From Sipunculus nudus (lineage: Eukaryota; Annelida; Sipuncula; Golfingiida; Sipunculidae): a DNA stretch of 64,000 nucleotides. This document shows, piece after piece, positions 46,881-58,949 of the stretch. The notes beneath the pieces were generated by a model that made no database searches, had not been told where the DNA came from, and saw nothing but the letters and a program-made list of their open reading frames with translations. A program made the translations under genes and the position numbers. The first letter of the stretch is position 1. Every line of letters begins with the position of its first letter. The stretch is from NCBI GenBank assembly GCA_026874595.1, contig CM049310.1, positions 31,805,558 to 31,869,557 on the forward strand. The letters run 5' to 3'.

Positions 46881-48159
46881 AATAACAAGACACTTTTAGG
46901 GAAACTTTATGCCGATTTCTTCTTTCAAGGCTATTTATGAAGGATACAGGTATAGTAAACAGACTTAAATACACAGAATGATGGGTAGGGGTGTGTGTGT
47001 GTGGGGGGGGGGGGGGGGAGGGGACGAGGTGGTGCCAAGGGGTATCCAGGGAGGTAACCAGAATCTTATAGTTGAAAATTGAAGACTATTTTAACATATG
47101 GCTACATCCTATGTTATAACGAGAATCAAGTCAAATGTATATTTTTTTTATTAAACAAAACATTAAAAACATTGAAATGTATGATAGAGACGGATAGAGA
47201 AGGATAAGAACAGTCATATAGTTGTTAATATCAAATGCATGATTAAGATCTGCTTATGTGTGTTACAAAGGGTAGGGTTTGATCACAATTATACCAAATG
47301 TGTATAATTTTATGAGCCTGCCATCTACATTCTTTGAGTGAAGCCAAACTGTGATGGCTGGTGGTGTTGAGTAATCAACTGTTAAAAAGACAGTGCAGAA
47401 GTGCAATTTGGTGGAGTTTTGTGGACAAACCATATTACCCGCCAAACACCCTACCCCATATTGTCAAATAAAAAAATGTTATTTTGTCACTAAAAAGAGT
47501 TGTTAAAAAAACTGTGTAACAGTTTCCTCAAATATTAAAAGTGTTATCTTTCTTAAATATGTAAATAACTTAATTAAAACGATGACATTATATGCATGGT
47601 ATTGTTCATCTGTTTTTGTGACATTGTGGAACCCAGTAATAAAAGCATACTTCGAGAATCTAAACCTTGACATAGAAGATTTATTGTTAAAAAACCCGCC
47701 GGCGGATCCAAGGTTTTTTTTTTTTTTTTTTGGGGGGGGGGGGGGAGACTTTTGTTGCTTTAAAAAGTTTAGGTTAAACACTTTAACAACGTAATGGTGT
47801 CTGAAGTAAGAATACTTCCAGTTATTTTATACCAACATTGCTTTAAAATTGCTGCATTTTGAAGAAAATGTCTGACAATTTTCCTCCACCCTGCCCACAC
47901 CCACTCCCAAAGTGCAAAAATAAAATTGAATCCCTAAGACACTATACGATTAACTTCTCATATGATAACGTAATTATTTCCGCAACAACCAGAATTAAGT
48001 CAGATGAAAGCTTTCGATCAAATAAATTATTAAACTGTACAATAGTATGAGGTAAAATGTAAACATGTTATGCAAGAGCAAGGTATATGAAATAAATGAA
48101 ATATCATTTAAATCTTTGTTACCATATAACAATAGTATTTCATTCTTATACCATTTCAG

Positions 48160-48265
48160 TCAAATGAACAGGCAGATTTTTCAGGCAATTCGTGAAATAC
48201 CTGAAAATTTCAGTCATTTTATAAAATGCCTGAGTGAATCAGGCAATTTGTAAATTGACTGACTT
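48160..48265. repeat. Multi-hairpin palindromic element, copy 2
   Basis: Repeated CAGGCAATT/GCCTGA phrases form nested stems. Its reverse complement shares 'AATGACTGAAATTTT' with the 8168-8255 element. A (TA)n tract follows at 48283-48315. Confidence 0.55.
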
Positions 48266-48279
48266 TACACATTGTCTGA

Positions 48280-48318
<39 letters not shown>

Positions 48319-48639
48319 CAATTAATATATTTTACAAATAATTGAACATCCTAAAAGCACACAGGAGAGTCATTTATCGTTCACGTTAATAATTATAACA
48401 TTATAATAGCTCCATTATGCACTGATTATTAGTAAATACTGATATGAATAAATGACCTCGACCTGGTAAATATGATAATTATAAATTTCTTGTGTGGTAT
48501 CTGATAAGATGCTGGCTTCCTGCTGGAAATGGAAATATCACGAGTTTTAAATTAACGCATATTTTATGTATATAGTGCAATTTGTATAAAACCAGTCACG
48601 GATGTTTTAGAAAACACCAGCCAATAATTTCCTACACTA

Positions 48640-48710
48640 GACAATTTCTATGCAATGATCCAGCATGGATATTCATAAATCTCCCTTCCCCCCTCTCTCT
48701 CATACATCTG
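48640..48710 (+). mobile_element. SINE tail fragment
   Basis: TTTCTATGCAATGATCCAGC, then ATGGATATTCATAAATCTCC, then a TC tract. This is the same tail as after the SINEs at 8.7 kb and 54.1 kb. The head is missing or strongly diverged. Confidence 0.5.
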
Positions 48711-49146
48711 GCTATACATAATATACTAGCTGATAAACCCGGTATACCAGGCTTTTTATCGCGGTTTGGGAGATCTATTTACTGAGATATTGAATGTTGG
48801 TTCAATTTTTATTTTAAAAGTTAAAAGAAAATATAGATTTTTAGTGGGATACTCTCGGAATACGATATGTACAAATAATTTTTACTGTTATTTTGTGGCG
48901 CTGTGCTCGTGGCAAAAATCATATCCCGGTATGTTTACCCTGAAGACCTGGTCAGTGATGGTTTACATTGCGAACCGGAATGAGACGCGGAGGCATACAG
49001 TGTTTCGTTGATATTTGACTGGTTTCTATCGTTGGTCGTATAAAGAATAGGTTGATGTGAGGAACACATGAAAGATTAATTAAATGTACGTTGCAAGGAA
49101 ACTGTTCCTGAAGAAGTAAACATAAATATGCATACATCGTAAGTAG

Positions 49147-49330
49147 CAGTAGCGGACCCAGCGGGACTCCGTGCAGTGGGTCCGTATCCCATTTTCAGCC
49201 ACCGCAACCTTTTTTTCATCGTATCAGACAAATTTTAAGGCCTGAAACCCCTGACACTACCCCCGCCCTGTTCCTGAAACTGGGACCGATTAGGTTTTGT
49301 CATTAATCCTCCTGGGTTGAACTCTCCATT
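49147..49330 (+). mobile_element. hAT-like MITE relic
   Basis: Begins CAGTAGCGGACCCAGCGGG, and near 49308 has 'CCTCCTGGGTTGAACTC', a phrase also present in the 28549-28707 copy (CCTCCTGGGTTGGAACC). The right end is not clear. Confidence 0.45.
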
Positions 49331-49669
49331 TCATAAAGCGGGAAACATGTGTTTTTCTCTTTTACTGACCACGCACGTGGGTCAAATTCCTCATTGAAAG
49401 CAAGCGTTAATCATATGAACAATAGTCCTTAGTGTTAGAGGTTAGGTGACCACGTTGCACGCATTCCGGTGATTGCCGAAGGCAGTTCGGCTGTGCTCGG
49501 TAAAAAACGGAAAAATCACTCAAAATTATATGTATATTAAAAATTATTTATTTTCATATCGCCTATGTCACTGCGGGGATAATAACCTTTAAAATGATGT
49601 ATGGCACAATATTGTACACAACGCAGTTATAGAGAACACTGCGAACAAACGTGAACCGAATTCCTTTTA

Positions 49670-49925
49670 TAAGTATTAGATGTTGCATAACATAAAAGGC
49701 AATCAATTCTCCCTGCTGCACGCAAAGTCTCTTCTCTGGATCTATCCCATTAAACTGTGCACAAAGGTATTTGGTATGCCCGTTAACTTAGTGGTAGAGC
49801 ATACGACATTCAGTCGGAAGAACAGGGTTCAATTCCCCAACAGAGTGAACCGACTGTTCTGTGTATTCACATTCTACTTTTATACAATGAAACAATATGG
49901 GTATATATATCTCTCTCTTTCTTTC
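49670..49925 (+). mobile_element. tRNA-derived SINE
   Basis: Head near 49779-49846: CCGTTAACTTAGTGGTAGAG (A-box) and AGGGTTCAATTCCCC (B-box). The tail GTGAACCGACTGTTCTGTGT then ATTCACATTCTAC matches the 8.9-kb SINE. The preceding 'TTCTCCCTGCTGCACGCAAA' also matches that copy (near 8761), so the shared unit includes sequence upstream of the head. TC and TA arrays follow. Confidence 0.75.
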
Positions 49926-49942
49926 TTTTTTTTCTCTCTCTC

Positions 49943-49946
<4 letters not shown>

Positions 49947-49990
<44 letters not shown>
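49947..49990. repeat. (TA)n microsatellite
   Basis: TA array following the TC-rich SINE end. Confidence 0.95.
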
Positions 49991-49993
<3 letters not shown>

Positions 49994-50207
49994 GGTATTT
50001 GGAACCGTCTTTTTCTTAGTAACGTTATAATCATGTAACCATAATCTAATCTAATTTACTGTACACAAGCAAGCGGACCCAACCCGCATTGTTATATGAT
50101 ATGTGTCATATACACATAAAACCCTAATTAAATCAATATGCCGTAGTACATATATTTCAGCCTATACGATAGGAGGCATTTTCTATTGAAGCCTGCAATA
50201 GAAATAC

Positions 50208-50825
50208 ATGGACAATATGTCTACGATCATATCGTGTGTCCTTCTCTTGTATGCACTATCTTCGGAGGTAAAGGGGGAACATATGAACAAGGCTACTAAA
50301 CTAAAAGAAAATCGAATGGACCAGAGTATTCTATGTCTACAGCCTATGGAATATCGATTACAAGCTTCCGTGGATACGTTCAGCTCTTATCAAAAGAATA
50401 GGCGTGGATCCAATGGCTGTAAACATTCATTACACTGCCCATGTTATATGACAATGGACAGGGGAGTTGTTACTGCAAATTGCCGGAGTCAGAAAATCAC
50501 TTCCACGGTCCAGATAAAGTGCATCTGGCCAAACACCACATGGCTTCGTCTAGAAAATACACCAATAAGGGTACTGGAAAATGCAAGCTTTTCCTGGTTA
50601 CCCCATTTACAGTTTCTGGTTCTCTACAAATTCTCCAAAATTCGAAAGATCAAGGAAGGTGCATTCACCCATCTAAATCATCTAAGGTATTTAACTATGA
50701 TTCTGTTGTATAATAATTTAGTGTTACCACCAAAAGTCTTTGAACCTTTAAAACAACTTGAGTACCTTAATTTAGATAGGTGGCGTCTTCATGATAAAAC
50801 CGCTCTTAAACTAAATATCCGTTGA
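50208..50825 (+). pseudogene. Toll-like receptor, paralogue 2 (ectodomain fragment)
   Basis: One open frame of 205 residues. A signal peptide lies in the first 22 residues (STIISCVLLLYALSSEVKG). It is followed by a spacer, the cap CPCYMTMDRGVVTANCRSQK, then IKCIWPNTTWLRLENTPI and leucine-rich repeats ending LKQLEYLNLDRWRLHDKTAL. It stops with KLNIR where the first paralogue continues for another 480 or so residues. No membrane segment or TIR is found downstream before the third paralogue, so the 3' part was deleted or replaced. A secreted decoy is conceivable, but no evidence favours it. Confidence 0.8.
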
Positions 50826-50829
50826 GGCA

Positions 50830-51489
50830 TATAATAGCAACCGAGTAGCCATTTAGAAATCCACGCATAATAATGTATGACAAAATAGAAAACTTTCATA
50901 GCCTGGAAACGTATAATGTAAATGTATTTGTATTAATGTGCATAATGTGGCCAGAAATGTGCATCCGAAATTTTTGTTTATTTTCATATATATTCAATGT
51001 ATTCATTCAGATGAGGTAGCCTTATAGTGTCCGTTGCTGTATATCCAATTTCAGTATTGTCTTCAACAAACAAGACATACGTAGGTTTAACACAGAACAC
51101 CTTTAAACCTAGATTTAATAAAATCAAACCTCATTTATAAATGCAGCCAGTAGACAACACACAGATATCAGCAAATACATCTGGTATCTAAACGATAGCA
51201 ACGTGCGCCATAATATCACATGGAAAATACTTAAAAGAACCAAACCCTACTCTCCTGCAACAAATAGCTGTAATTTGTGTCTCTGGGAAAAATATTTTAT
51301 TATATGAAGCCCCAGCCATTCGGACAGTTAACTTGTAGCGAAGGACACTATTAGGCTACATCATTTGAAGAGTGCCAAACGTTCTAACCCTAAAAATTCC
51401 TATGAAAAAGACTTAGTTTATTCTACATCAACTAGAAATGCTCTGTTCAGCCATGGAGCACTCTGCCATAAAAGGATGACTATGTACAA

Positions 51490-51490
<1 letters not shown>
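50830..51490. other. Intergenic interval between TLR paralogues 2 and 3
   Basis: No resemblance to the missing 3' part of the receptor gene. AT-rich and without a supported gene. Confidence 0.5.

Positions 51491-51494
<4 letters not shown>

Positions 51495-51549
<55 letters not shown>
51495..51549. repeat. (TA)n microsatellite
   Basis: TA array of about 55 bp. Confidence 0.95.
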
Positions 51550-51552
<3 letters not shown>

Positions 51553-51684
51553 ATGTTGCAGGGGCTTATGGAAAGGGTATGCTTAGTGCCTTAGAAAGGC
51601 ATATATGACGCGACGTTCTTCACAATCCAACACACAATATGCACATGGATGCATTCCCAACAGAGTAACGCTGGCTGTTACTGA

Positions 51685-53833
51685 ATGGAATACTGGGATA
51701 AGATGTGGCACGAAGTATTACTTGTCTTTTTATGTGTCCCTTCCATTTATGCAACATCTTCGCAGATGCAGGGAAAACAAATAAGCGATGGGGTTACGCA
51801 TTATGAACGGAAATATAGTGACCTGAATGTGACAGTTCAAAGGTCTAAAGAATATCAGCATATTTCGCTGAAACCTTGTAAATATAGTACCTACTGTCCT
51901 TGCTGTATGACAATTGACAGAGGTGATGTCACTGCGTTCTGCCGTCTTTTTAAGATTACTTCAGTAAGCCAGATAAAGTGCATTTGGCGAAACAAAACAT
52001 GAATATGCTTTTAAAAACGAGTATCAATTAACCGAACAATGAGAGTTTTGCCTGGATCCTACGTTTATAATGTCTTGATCTCCCGAAAAAAATTAAGATA
52101 TTGAAAAAAGAGCAAGGTGCGTTTGAAGGTCTCACGAATCTGAAATATTTAACGATGCTGTTTAACCGTACGTTAATATTACCGCTAAACGTGTTTGAAC
52201 CACTAAAGCAAGTGAAGTATCTGCTGAACTTAAACAACTGCGTCTTGTTAATGAAACAGCTCTTGAATTAAAAGCGCTCTGTGCACTTAAAAACTCTTCT
52301 ATCGAAGTATTTGAAATGGAGCAGCTTGCCAGGAATAGCATAACTGGAGTTTTCAGGGAGCTGAAACCACCAATATTTCAATGTTTACGAGGGACAAACA
52401 TCAAGATATTGAACCTCTCACATAATCATATCATTATGTTATGAAGTGGAGTTCTCATTAGCATTTTGCATTTAGAAAATTTAACTTATCAGAAAATATG
52501 TAATCCGGCTTGGATAGTTTTTGACATATACACAGAGTTAATACGGATGCATTCTTTAACATACATGACCATCCGGCATCAAAATTATCAACGCAGCCGG
52601 GTGACGGAAACAACAGATTTTGTTAACCATCATAGATACAAATCTAACAATATAAGAATAACACCTAATAACACCTTGCTTGAAGAACAGAGAACAATAT
52701 CATTACCTCGGAAACTGAAATGGTTCAAAGCATCTTATGTTCCAATTTTACTAAATTATTTTCATTTATCGTCCATCCTATTGTCTCCAAACAATGAATT
52801 ACAATATTTAGATTTGTCCAGAAACATATTTCGGAACGGGATTAAACCAGATATATTTAGCAATTTTACAAAACTCATCAGTTTGGATATTTCACATTGC
52901 GCTTTGAAGAACATAACATTCATATTTGGCAGGTTAAGACACCTTACAACCTTGGTTATAATAAGATAGTTGGCCCTGATGACCGAACGATTCAAGACTG
53001 GGATCAATTCAGTCGAAAGAGAAACATATTAATTACAATAGATATTACAGAAACCCTCTGCTGTGCCCATGCAGTGATATGAACAGGATCAGAAGATAAC
53101 TAATGATAATTGTGCGATTTATTGGATATAAATGTCGCATAACAGGAGATTTCATTCCAGTATATATTTACAATTTGAAAGTTGACAAAATATTGGCAAC
53201 TTTTTTATGACAAGCTTGTGTTTTAGCTATTTGTAACATATGCAGTTACTTTGGTATTGTTTATAGTTGGGTGTTTGGCCTTTTGCTACAGATGGCGTTT
53301 ATTGTCCTTTTATTACGTATCCAAAGCAATGGCAAGATTTCGAGCCAATCAAAGAGAACAAGAGGACTATGTTTGATGCCTTCTTGTGTTACAATACGAA
53401 AGATTACTCGTTTATTAAATTAGCTATGCTGAACCTTGAAGAAAAACATAATTACAAATTGTGTGTGCATGAGAGGAACTTTGCAGTCGGTATCGACGTA
53501 GATGAAAATATCTCAGATGCTTTCCACTACAGCAAGACTTTTGTTTTGTGATTTCCAAGCACGCTCTCAAGGTACTTCCAAACCGAACTGCATTTTGCAA
53601 AGGAACAGCAAAGTGTGCGATATGCCAAGGTGATATGCTTCATCCTTGGTAACCCAGAATAGTTAGCCACTCCGAAATATCTCACAAGTTCTAACACATA
53701 TCTTGAGTGGCCAAAATCCCCAGAGGAGAAGGCCTTGGTCTAGTGAGGTCTACGACATTCACTCGGACCTCCCCTGCCAGAGCATGAGGGTGGTACCAAA
53801 GCAAGAACTCTGCTGGTTGACCACACTGCTTAA
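51685..53833 (+). pseudogene. Toll-like receptor, paralogue 3 (full-length pseudogene)
   Basis: The gene can be followed from signal peptide (EVLLVFLCVPSIYATS) to the terminal VDHTA stop, but at least six breaks separate its pieces. In order: the cap CPCCMTIDRGDVTAFCRLFK up to an early stop after IWRNKT; repeats near 52130-52440 without an open frame; LQYLDLSRNIFRNGI and LISLDISHCALKNI; a damaged C-terminal cap around 53040-53200; membrane-segment DNA near 53225-53285; and a TIR starting MFDAFLCYNTKDYSF with KLCVHERNFAVG. The frame is lost again after HYSKTFVL, and the final part is only recognisable by alignment with paralogue 1. Pairwise DNA similarity to paralogue 1 is high in the TIR region, consistent with recent duplication. 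Confidence 0.85.
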
Positions 53834-53839
53834 CCACCG

Positions 53840-54058
53840 TGACATACTTTAATCACAGAGGGATTATTCTAAACTTAAAACCTCCCTTTTATCGCCTATG
53901 GATCGAATTACAAACGAGTGGCTGATACAACAAATCTCAACTGGACACGTATCATATAAAAAAAAACTTCGTGTATATTTGTGTGTAATATTGAGAGAGT
54001 TTTGCCCTAGAAAGAACAGGCGAGATGAAGTCGGAGAGGTGATCATCCCCATGTAAAG

Positions 54059-54060
<2 letters not shown>
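53840..54060. other. Flank of TLR paralogue 3
   Basis: Short non-coding stretch with no resemblance to the sequence after the first paralogue. Confidence 0.4.
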
Positions 54061-54128
<68 letters not shown>

Positions 54129-54180
54129 TAAGAATAGCCATGCTTGTTCATTGTATAGAGAAATGGAATATGAATATATT
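54061..54180 (-). mobile_element. SINE tail with (TC)n(TA)n end
   Basis: On the minus strand: ATTCATATTCCATTTCTC, then ACAATGAACAAGCATGGCTA, then TTCTTATCTCTCTC and a TA array (54061-54102). This matches the tail after the SINEs at 8.66 kb and 49.86 kb, in opposite orientation. Confidence 0.65.
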
Positions 54181-56000
54181 CCGCTCATTATATTTTTACA
54201 GATGAAGACCAAAAATTGCGAAAAAGACAAAGCACAATTTTTAAAAATAAAAATACATTAAAAATAAACTATTTTATTTAATAAAATTGTTTATTCCTGA
54301 TACTGGTAATGAAAGTAAAGAAGATGAACTCAATGACTCAGAGAATAATGTTGCTCTAAATCTTTGTCAAGTGCCCAAGTTGAGGTTTATGTTTCGTTAC
54401 AACCTTATATATTAGTTGGTGTTTATCAATAACATCGTGACATATGATGGCTGTAATTCCAATTTCATTATGTTTATGCTACAACATATCATTGGACCCA
54501 TCTAACAAACTGCAAATAATATTGGACAAAGACTACATAGACTACATAGACTATATGTATTTAATTTTTGCGTACATGATGTATTTACATTTTTTTTGTA
54601 AAATAAAATGTGTTAAACCGGATATATGCTTTATATTTTTGTTTGATATCTTTATTCTGGTCATCAATCAGTATAACCAGGAACAGGAAAGCATAACATT
54701 TTTTTGTAAATTTGTTGGCGGGATATGTCATCACCCGGTCCTGTTTCTTTATCTTCCGGAAGTTGCATTTTTATTCTAACGCAAGTTATGTTTTTTTTTA
54801 TTTAATCTGTCATTTAAGGGTGATTTCAACCTTCTAGACTGATGTTATATGTCAACAACAGCTAATCTTCCAGTCAGCCAAACTTTGGTAGCCCCGCTTT
54901 CAGAAACTTTACTTTATCGAGACGCACTGGCGTCCATTTCATGAATAATGAAATATCCTATCCGTGATCGGCCCGAAATCATTACTGCTCATCACATCAG
55001 GCGAACGAAATGTAAATACTGCACAATGGTTAAAACAGTTCACACGAAGTTTTGCACCAGATACAGTATAGGTTAATGATTTTTCATGCCTCTGAGCCCA
55101 CTGCTGGTACTCATGTTTTATTAAAACAAACAAAAACATATATTATGTAAAACATATGACAGATACCCTAAAAATATAACATAAAACAATCGTAATACAT
55201 TTACAGTACATATAGAACATTGAATTAAGGCAACATATATTTACACACACATATATAAACAAACCCTTGTATACGAACCCTTGCATACGTCGTGCTGTAA
55301 ATCTAGAGGGTCAAAATCGTGTACCTCATTCAGTTATCAATGCCTACGAAGATTATATAATGAATTTAACTGAGTTGCGGACTTAAGATTCAACGTTCCT
55401 ATTTGTTTAATTTACAAACCTTCATTGTGCAATTTAATCAGTAATTAAAGGATACCCACGCTTAATCAATACCTGTTGCTTTATAATGTTATACATACCA
55501 GCATCACCCCGTACTCCTTACTGTATATATAAGTATGCTGGCGGATCTTACCAGCATTGATTACGGTGTGTCATGTGAAACACAAGATGAAAATGGGTGA
55601 TTATTTCAATATGCTACAATATATACAAAAATATATACATATTTCTTAATACGTTTTTATGAAAATGGATGATATACATCTGTATTGTACTATATATTTA
55701 TACGTATATTATATATGTTTTTAAATGTTTTTCTAATATTTTCGTTTGTCCATAAGAAAGGGTCCTTTATTGTGATCATGTCTATTAATGTTTTCCCTAT
55801 TAAATTATCATGTCTGTATTTTATAGCGGTTATGTGATTACCCGTGTGTATTATGTTCCATTAATAGGATTGATTGGGGGGGATGGGGGAAGCTTTATTA
55901 AAACCCATATATCTTTCTCTTCATTGGATGGGTTTGGAGTAGGTGATCGCTTCCTGCGGTTCTCTTTAATTGGCTGGGTAATCTGATAATCTATGTATAG
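54181..56000. other. Non-coding interval
   Basis: AT-rich. The 111-codon frame at 54444-54779 is AT-driven and lacks any family motif. A poly-G run is at 56025-56034. Confidence 0.5.
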
Positions 56001-56159
56001 CTCCTTAAAAAGTGTGTGTGTGTGGGGGGGGGGAATATAACCAATGTGTTTATAGAGTTCATGTTGCCCTCCATGTACTTATGTATATTCATTTGCGGAG
56101 TTATTCCTTGTCACATCCTCTCTGTCATGCTCACATTAGTAAACCAATGTTTACCATTT

Positions 56160-56786
56160 GTTTGCGGAGTTTATACGATCATCTACGTTTATCTCTTTGC
56201 TGACGGAGCTTATAAGATCACCCATGTTTATCTTTTTGTTGACGGTGGTTATGTGATCACCTGTGTTTACAGTTTAGTTGTCGGAGGTTATGTGATCACC
56301 TGTGTTTATCTCTTTGTTGACGGAGGTTATATGATCGCCTGTGTTTATCTCTTTGTTGACGGAGGTTATGTGATCACTTTTGTTTATCTCTTAGTTGACG
56401 GAGGATTATGTAATCACCTATGTTAATGTCTTTGTTTGCGGAGGTTATGTGATCACTTATGTTTAGCTCTCTGTTGACGGAGGCTGTTTGACCACCGATG
56501 TATATCTCTTTGTTGACGGAGGTTATGTGATCACCTGTGTTTATCTCTTAGTTGACGGAGGTTATGTAATAACCTATGTTAATGTCTTTGATGGCGGAGG
56601 TTATATGATCACCTATGTTTATCTCTCTGTTGACGAAGGCTGTATGAACACCGATTTTACCTCTTAGTTGACTGAGGAGGTTTTGTGATTGCCTATGATT
56701 ATCTCTTCGCTGACGGAGGTTATGTGATAACCTATGCTTGTCTCTTTGTTGACGGAGGTTATTTGATCACCTGTGTATATCACATA
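56160..56786. repeat. Minisatellite, 39-bp unit, about 16 copies
   Basis: The unit reads TTGACGGAGGTTATGTGATC, then ACCTGTGTTTATCTCTTTG. Starts fall near 56203, 56241, 56280, 56319, 56358 and so on to 56752. Because 39 is a multiple of three, an open frame with a 13-residue repeat (LVDGGYVITCVYL type) appears. It is broken by indels, so it is considered non-coding. It abuts the Gypsy protease remnant directly. Confidence 0.9.
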
Positions 56787-57062
56787 CTACGTCTGATTTC
56801 CAATCAGACCTCCATGTAGGATGTTGTTGTTCGGATCTCGCACTCCGGCCACGTTTCCTAGCGCTACGTCACACACTGCATCGCCGACTACCATCTTCTC
56901 GATTGTTTCTACAAAGTAGGGACAGTCTGCACTAATCTTCGCCGTAGGAAAACGTCAAACTGATCCGTCAAAGAAACGAAATTCAACGTTGTGGCCGGTA
57001 AACTCGTCTGGCTCCACGTACGTTTCACGTACTCCTGCTGAAGAGCAACCTGTATCGCGTTA
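56787..57062 (-). pseudogene. Gypsy-type aspartic protease remnant
   Basis: One minus-strand frame reads RDTGCSSAGVRETYVEPDEF, then TGHNVEFRFFDGSV, an in-frame stop, and RFPTAKISADCPYFVETIEK, MVVGDAVCDVALGNVAGVRD, ending at a TAG. The DTG is the catalytic triad of retropepsins. The remainder fits the Gypsy protease region found just after gag. The stop and the abrupt junction with the minisatellite, with no reverse transcriptase beyond, mark it as dead and truncated. Confidence 0.75.
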
Positions 57063-58351
57063 TACCGTGGCTGCCATGAACCAACCCCTCACAAAGGGGT
57101 AATGAGCTATCGCTCGCTCCTACAGCAGTCAATCCGAATGACTGACTCTGTTTATCCGAATCCGAATTAACGGGACCGACTGTTGCCGACTCGGACACCG
57201 TAACGACGGTGGACAAAGACTCAGGCTTCGGCTTCGGTTTAGCCCCCTGGCTACCACTAGCTTCTAGATCAAACTACCTGTTTGTTGGGTAGACCGTGGC
57301 CCAGACCTGGTACTGGTTTGTTTACATTCACGCGCCTTATGTCCTAACCTACGACATATGAAGCATAGCAAGCCTCCCGACGGCCTGAACGAATGATCGT
57401 TCGATCCGCGATCTACTTCGCTCTTGTCTTTCGCCTGAGTTTCATGCTGCCCTGCTCGGGGAGCACTGCTACGGGTACTCACCGTAAAACAATGTAATCC
57501 TAGGCCTCTGATCATCTCTCGGTCACCTCCGCCATACTATCTATATCGCGACACTGTCTCTCTTTTAAGAAAACATAGATATCCTTGCTGTAACAGGTCT
57601 ATACTGTTCACGCATCAGCAAGTCAGCTAATAGGTTGAAGCCGTCGCCTATACCTGCCATCCCGGTCCAATGGTCAGGGTATCCACTAAGTCGTACCGCC
57701 AACTGACTGGGAGTCTCTTCACGCACTGGCCTACAAGTACGAAACTTGTTACGATATCCTTCCCCATTGAAAGAGCATTCAGCTCATTCATTAGCTCATC
57801 ATAGTCCATAGCGTCACCAATCGATAACTGCGTGAAAATATCAAGCGCCTTACCACGCAACAAAGGACTAAAGTAAAAAGCCCAGCTATCATGATCGTAG
57901 TTTTGACACAGAGCTAAACGCTCAAAACGCTTTAGAAACGAATCTAGCTTGTCGTGCTGCTCATCAAATGGAGGGAGCTTGAGGTTTGGAACCGATTCCA
58001 TACTCCTCATTTTACTGTCGCCCTCATCAATCACACTGGATGCTGATCTCAATGTCAGCATTTCTACTGCGTGAGCTGTCTGCGATTCACGTTCTACTCT
58101 CTCACGCTCTGCTACTTCCCGTTCACGCTCTAACCCGTGAGCATTGGCTTCCCGTTCACGCTCTAACCCGTGAGCATTGGCTTCCCGTTCACGCTCCATC
58201 TCTTTCCTCCTAGTTACCCATCGCGCTCAACATCTTCTCGCTGCTTGGCTTCTAAAGCGTCTATACACGCTTGTTATCAAACTCCTGGTAACGCCTCGTC
58301 TCTGTACCCTAACGCTTTCCCACACTTGAGAATGGAATTCAACGACTCCAT
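57063..58351 (-). pseudogene. Gypsy-type gag polyprotein, frameshifted
   Basis: Starts MESLNSILKCGKALGYRDEA at 58351. A frame change leads to a charged EREREANAHGLEREREANA repeat (three 10-residue units), then the capsid-like core LPPFDEQHDKLDSFLKRFER, CQNYDHDSWAFYFSPLLRGK and ALDIFTQLSIGDAM. Other frames continue with KFRTCRPVREETPSQLAVRL and a SCAN-like LADLLMREQY. Near the end is a CCHC zinc knuckle, CFICRRLGHKAREC. Stops and at least three frame changes are visible. It once packaged element RNA in particles. The layout gag, knuckle, DTG matches Ty3/Gypsy elements of invertebrates. Confidence 0.8.
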
Positions 58352-58949
58352 GGTAACGGCTTAACTAACCGACTATGCAAGTGAACCGTGCAACATACAA
58401 AAAGATCTGCAAATGTAAACATTCCCTGCTGACAAAGTGAACTGGAGGTATTCGTACAATCAAATGTGTTTTGCACCAAAAATCTAAAGACGCACGGATG
58501 GACAGACGAACATCAAGAATGTGATGTGAAAGTCTGAATTCACTAATCGAAAGAAAACACTTACCAGTCGTGCTACCTCACTCGACAAATCACCACATAC
58601 CAAGGTAATTAAACTAAACTGAATAACAATTAAACGTGTGACAGTGGTTTATCCCGCACTTCGTAATTATAAAGCATAAAACTGTAATGTATCACATCAA
58701 AATATTTCAAACCACGGAGAATGCGACTTTCGAGGTTCTTTTACAGTCAGGCAGATCAACAGGCAGAGCTCAGGAAAAATACATACACGCTTTAACCTCA
58801 AAATATACAAAATAATAAGGTTAACAAAATAAAATAATAACAAAATTAAAAGAATACTAGCAGGTCAATGGGCATATGTGAACATAAATGAACGTAATCA
58901 CACAGTCCTATTCAACAAAGCACAGGGTCCACCGAACAGTTGATTCGCA

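Larger units (their letters stand above)
45722..50205. other. Intergenic interval between TLR paralogues 1 and 2
   Basis: Contains, in order, (TA)n, a SINE-like repeat, a poly-G run near 47005, a poly-T/poly-G MITE scrap at 47695-47750, a palindromic element, a SINE tail, a hAT relic and a SINE. The 136-codon frame at 45805-46215 has no recognisable domain and overlaps no splice or promoter signal I can defend. Confidence 0.5.

Noticed and set aside
49779-49846. Functional tRNA gene
   Set aside because: Same SINE family; imperfect arms and a shared non-tRNA tail.
50208-50825. Intact soluble TLR decoy
   Set aside because: The stop falls where homology to paralogue 1 ends abruptly; truncation by deletion is the simpler reading.
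54444-54779. 111-codon plus-strand frame
   Set aside because: Composition (Ile, Tyr, Phe, Leu) reflects AT-rich DNA; no family resemblance.
56016-56426. 136-codon frame with LVDGGYVITCVYL repeats
   Set aside because: Generated by the 39-bp minisatellite and broken by indels in most units.
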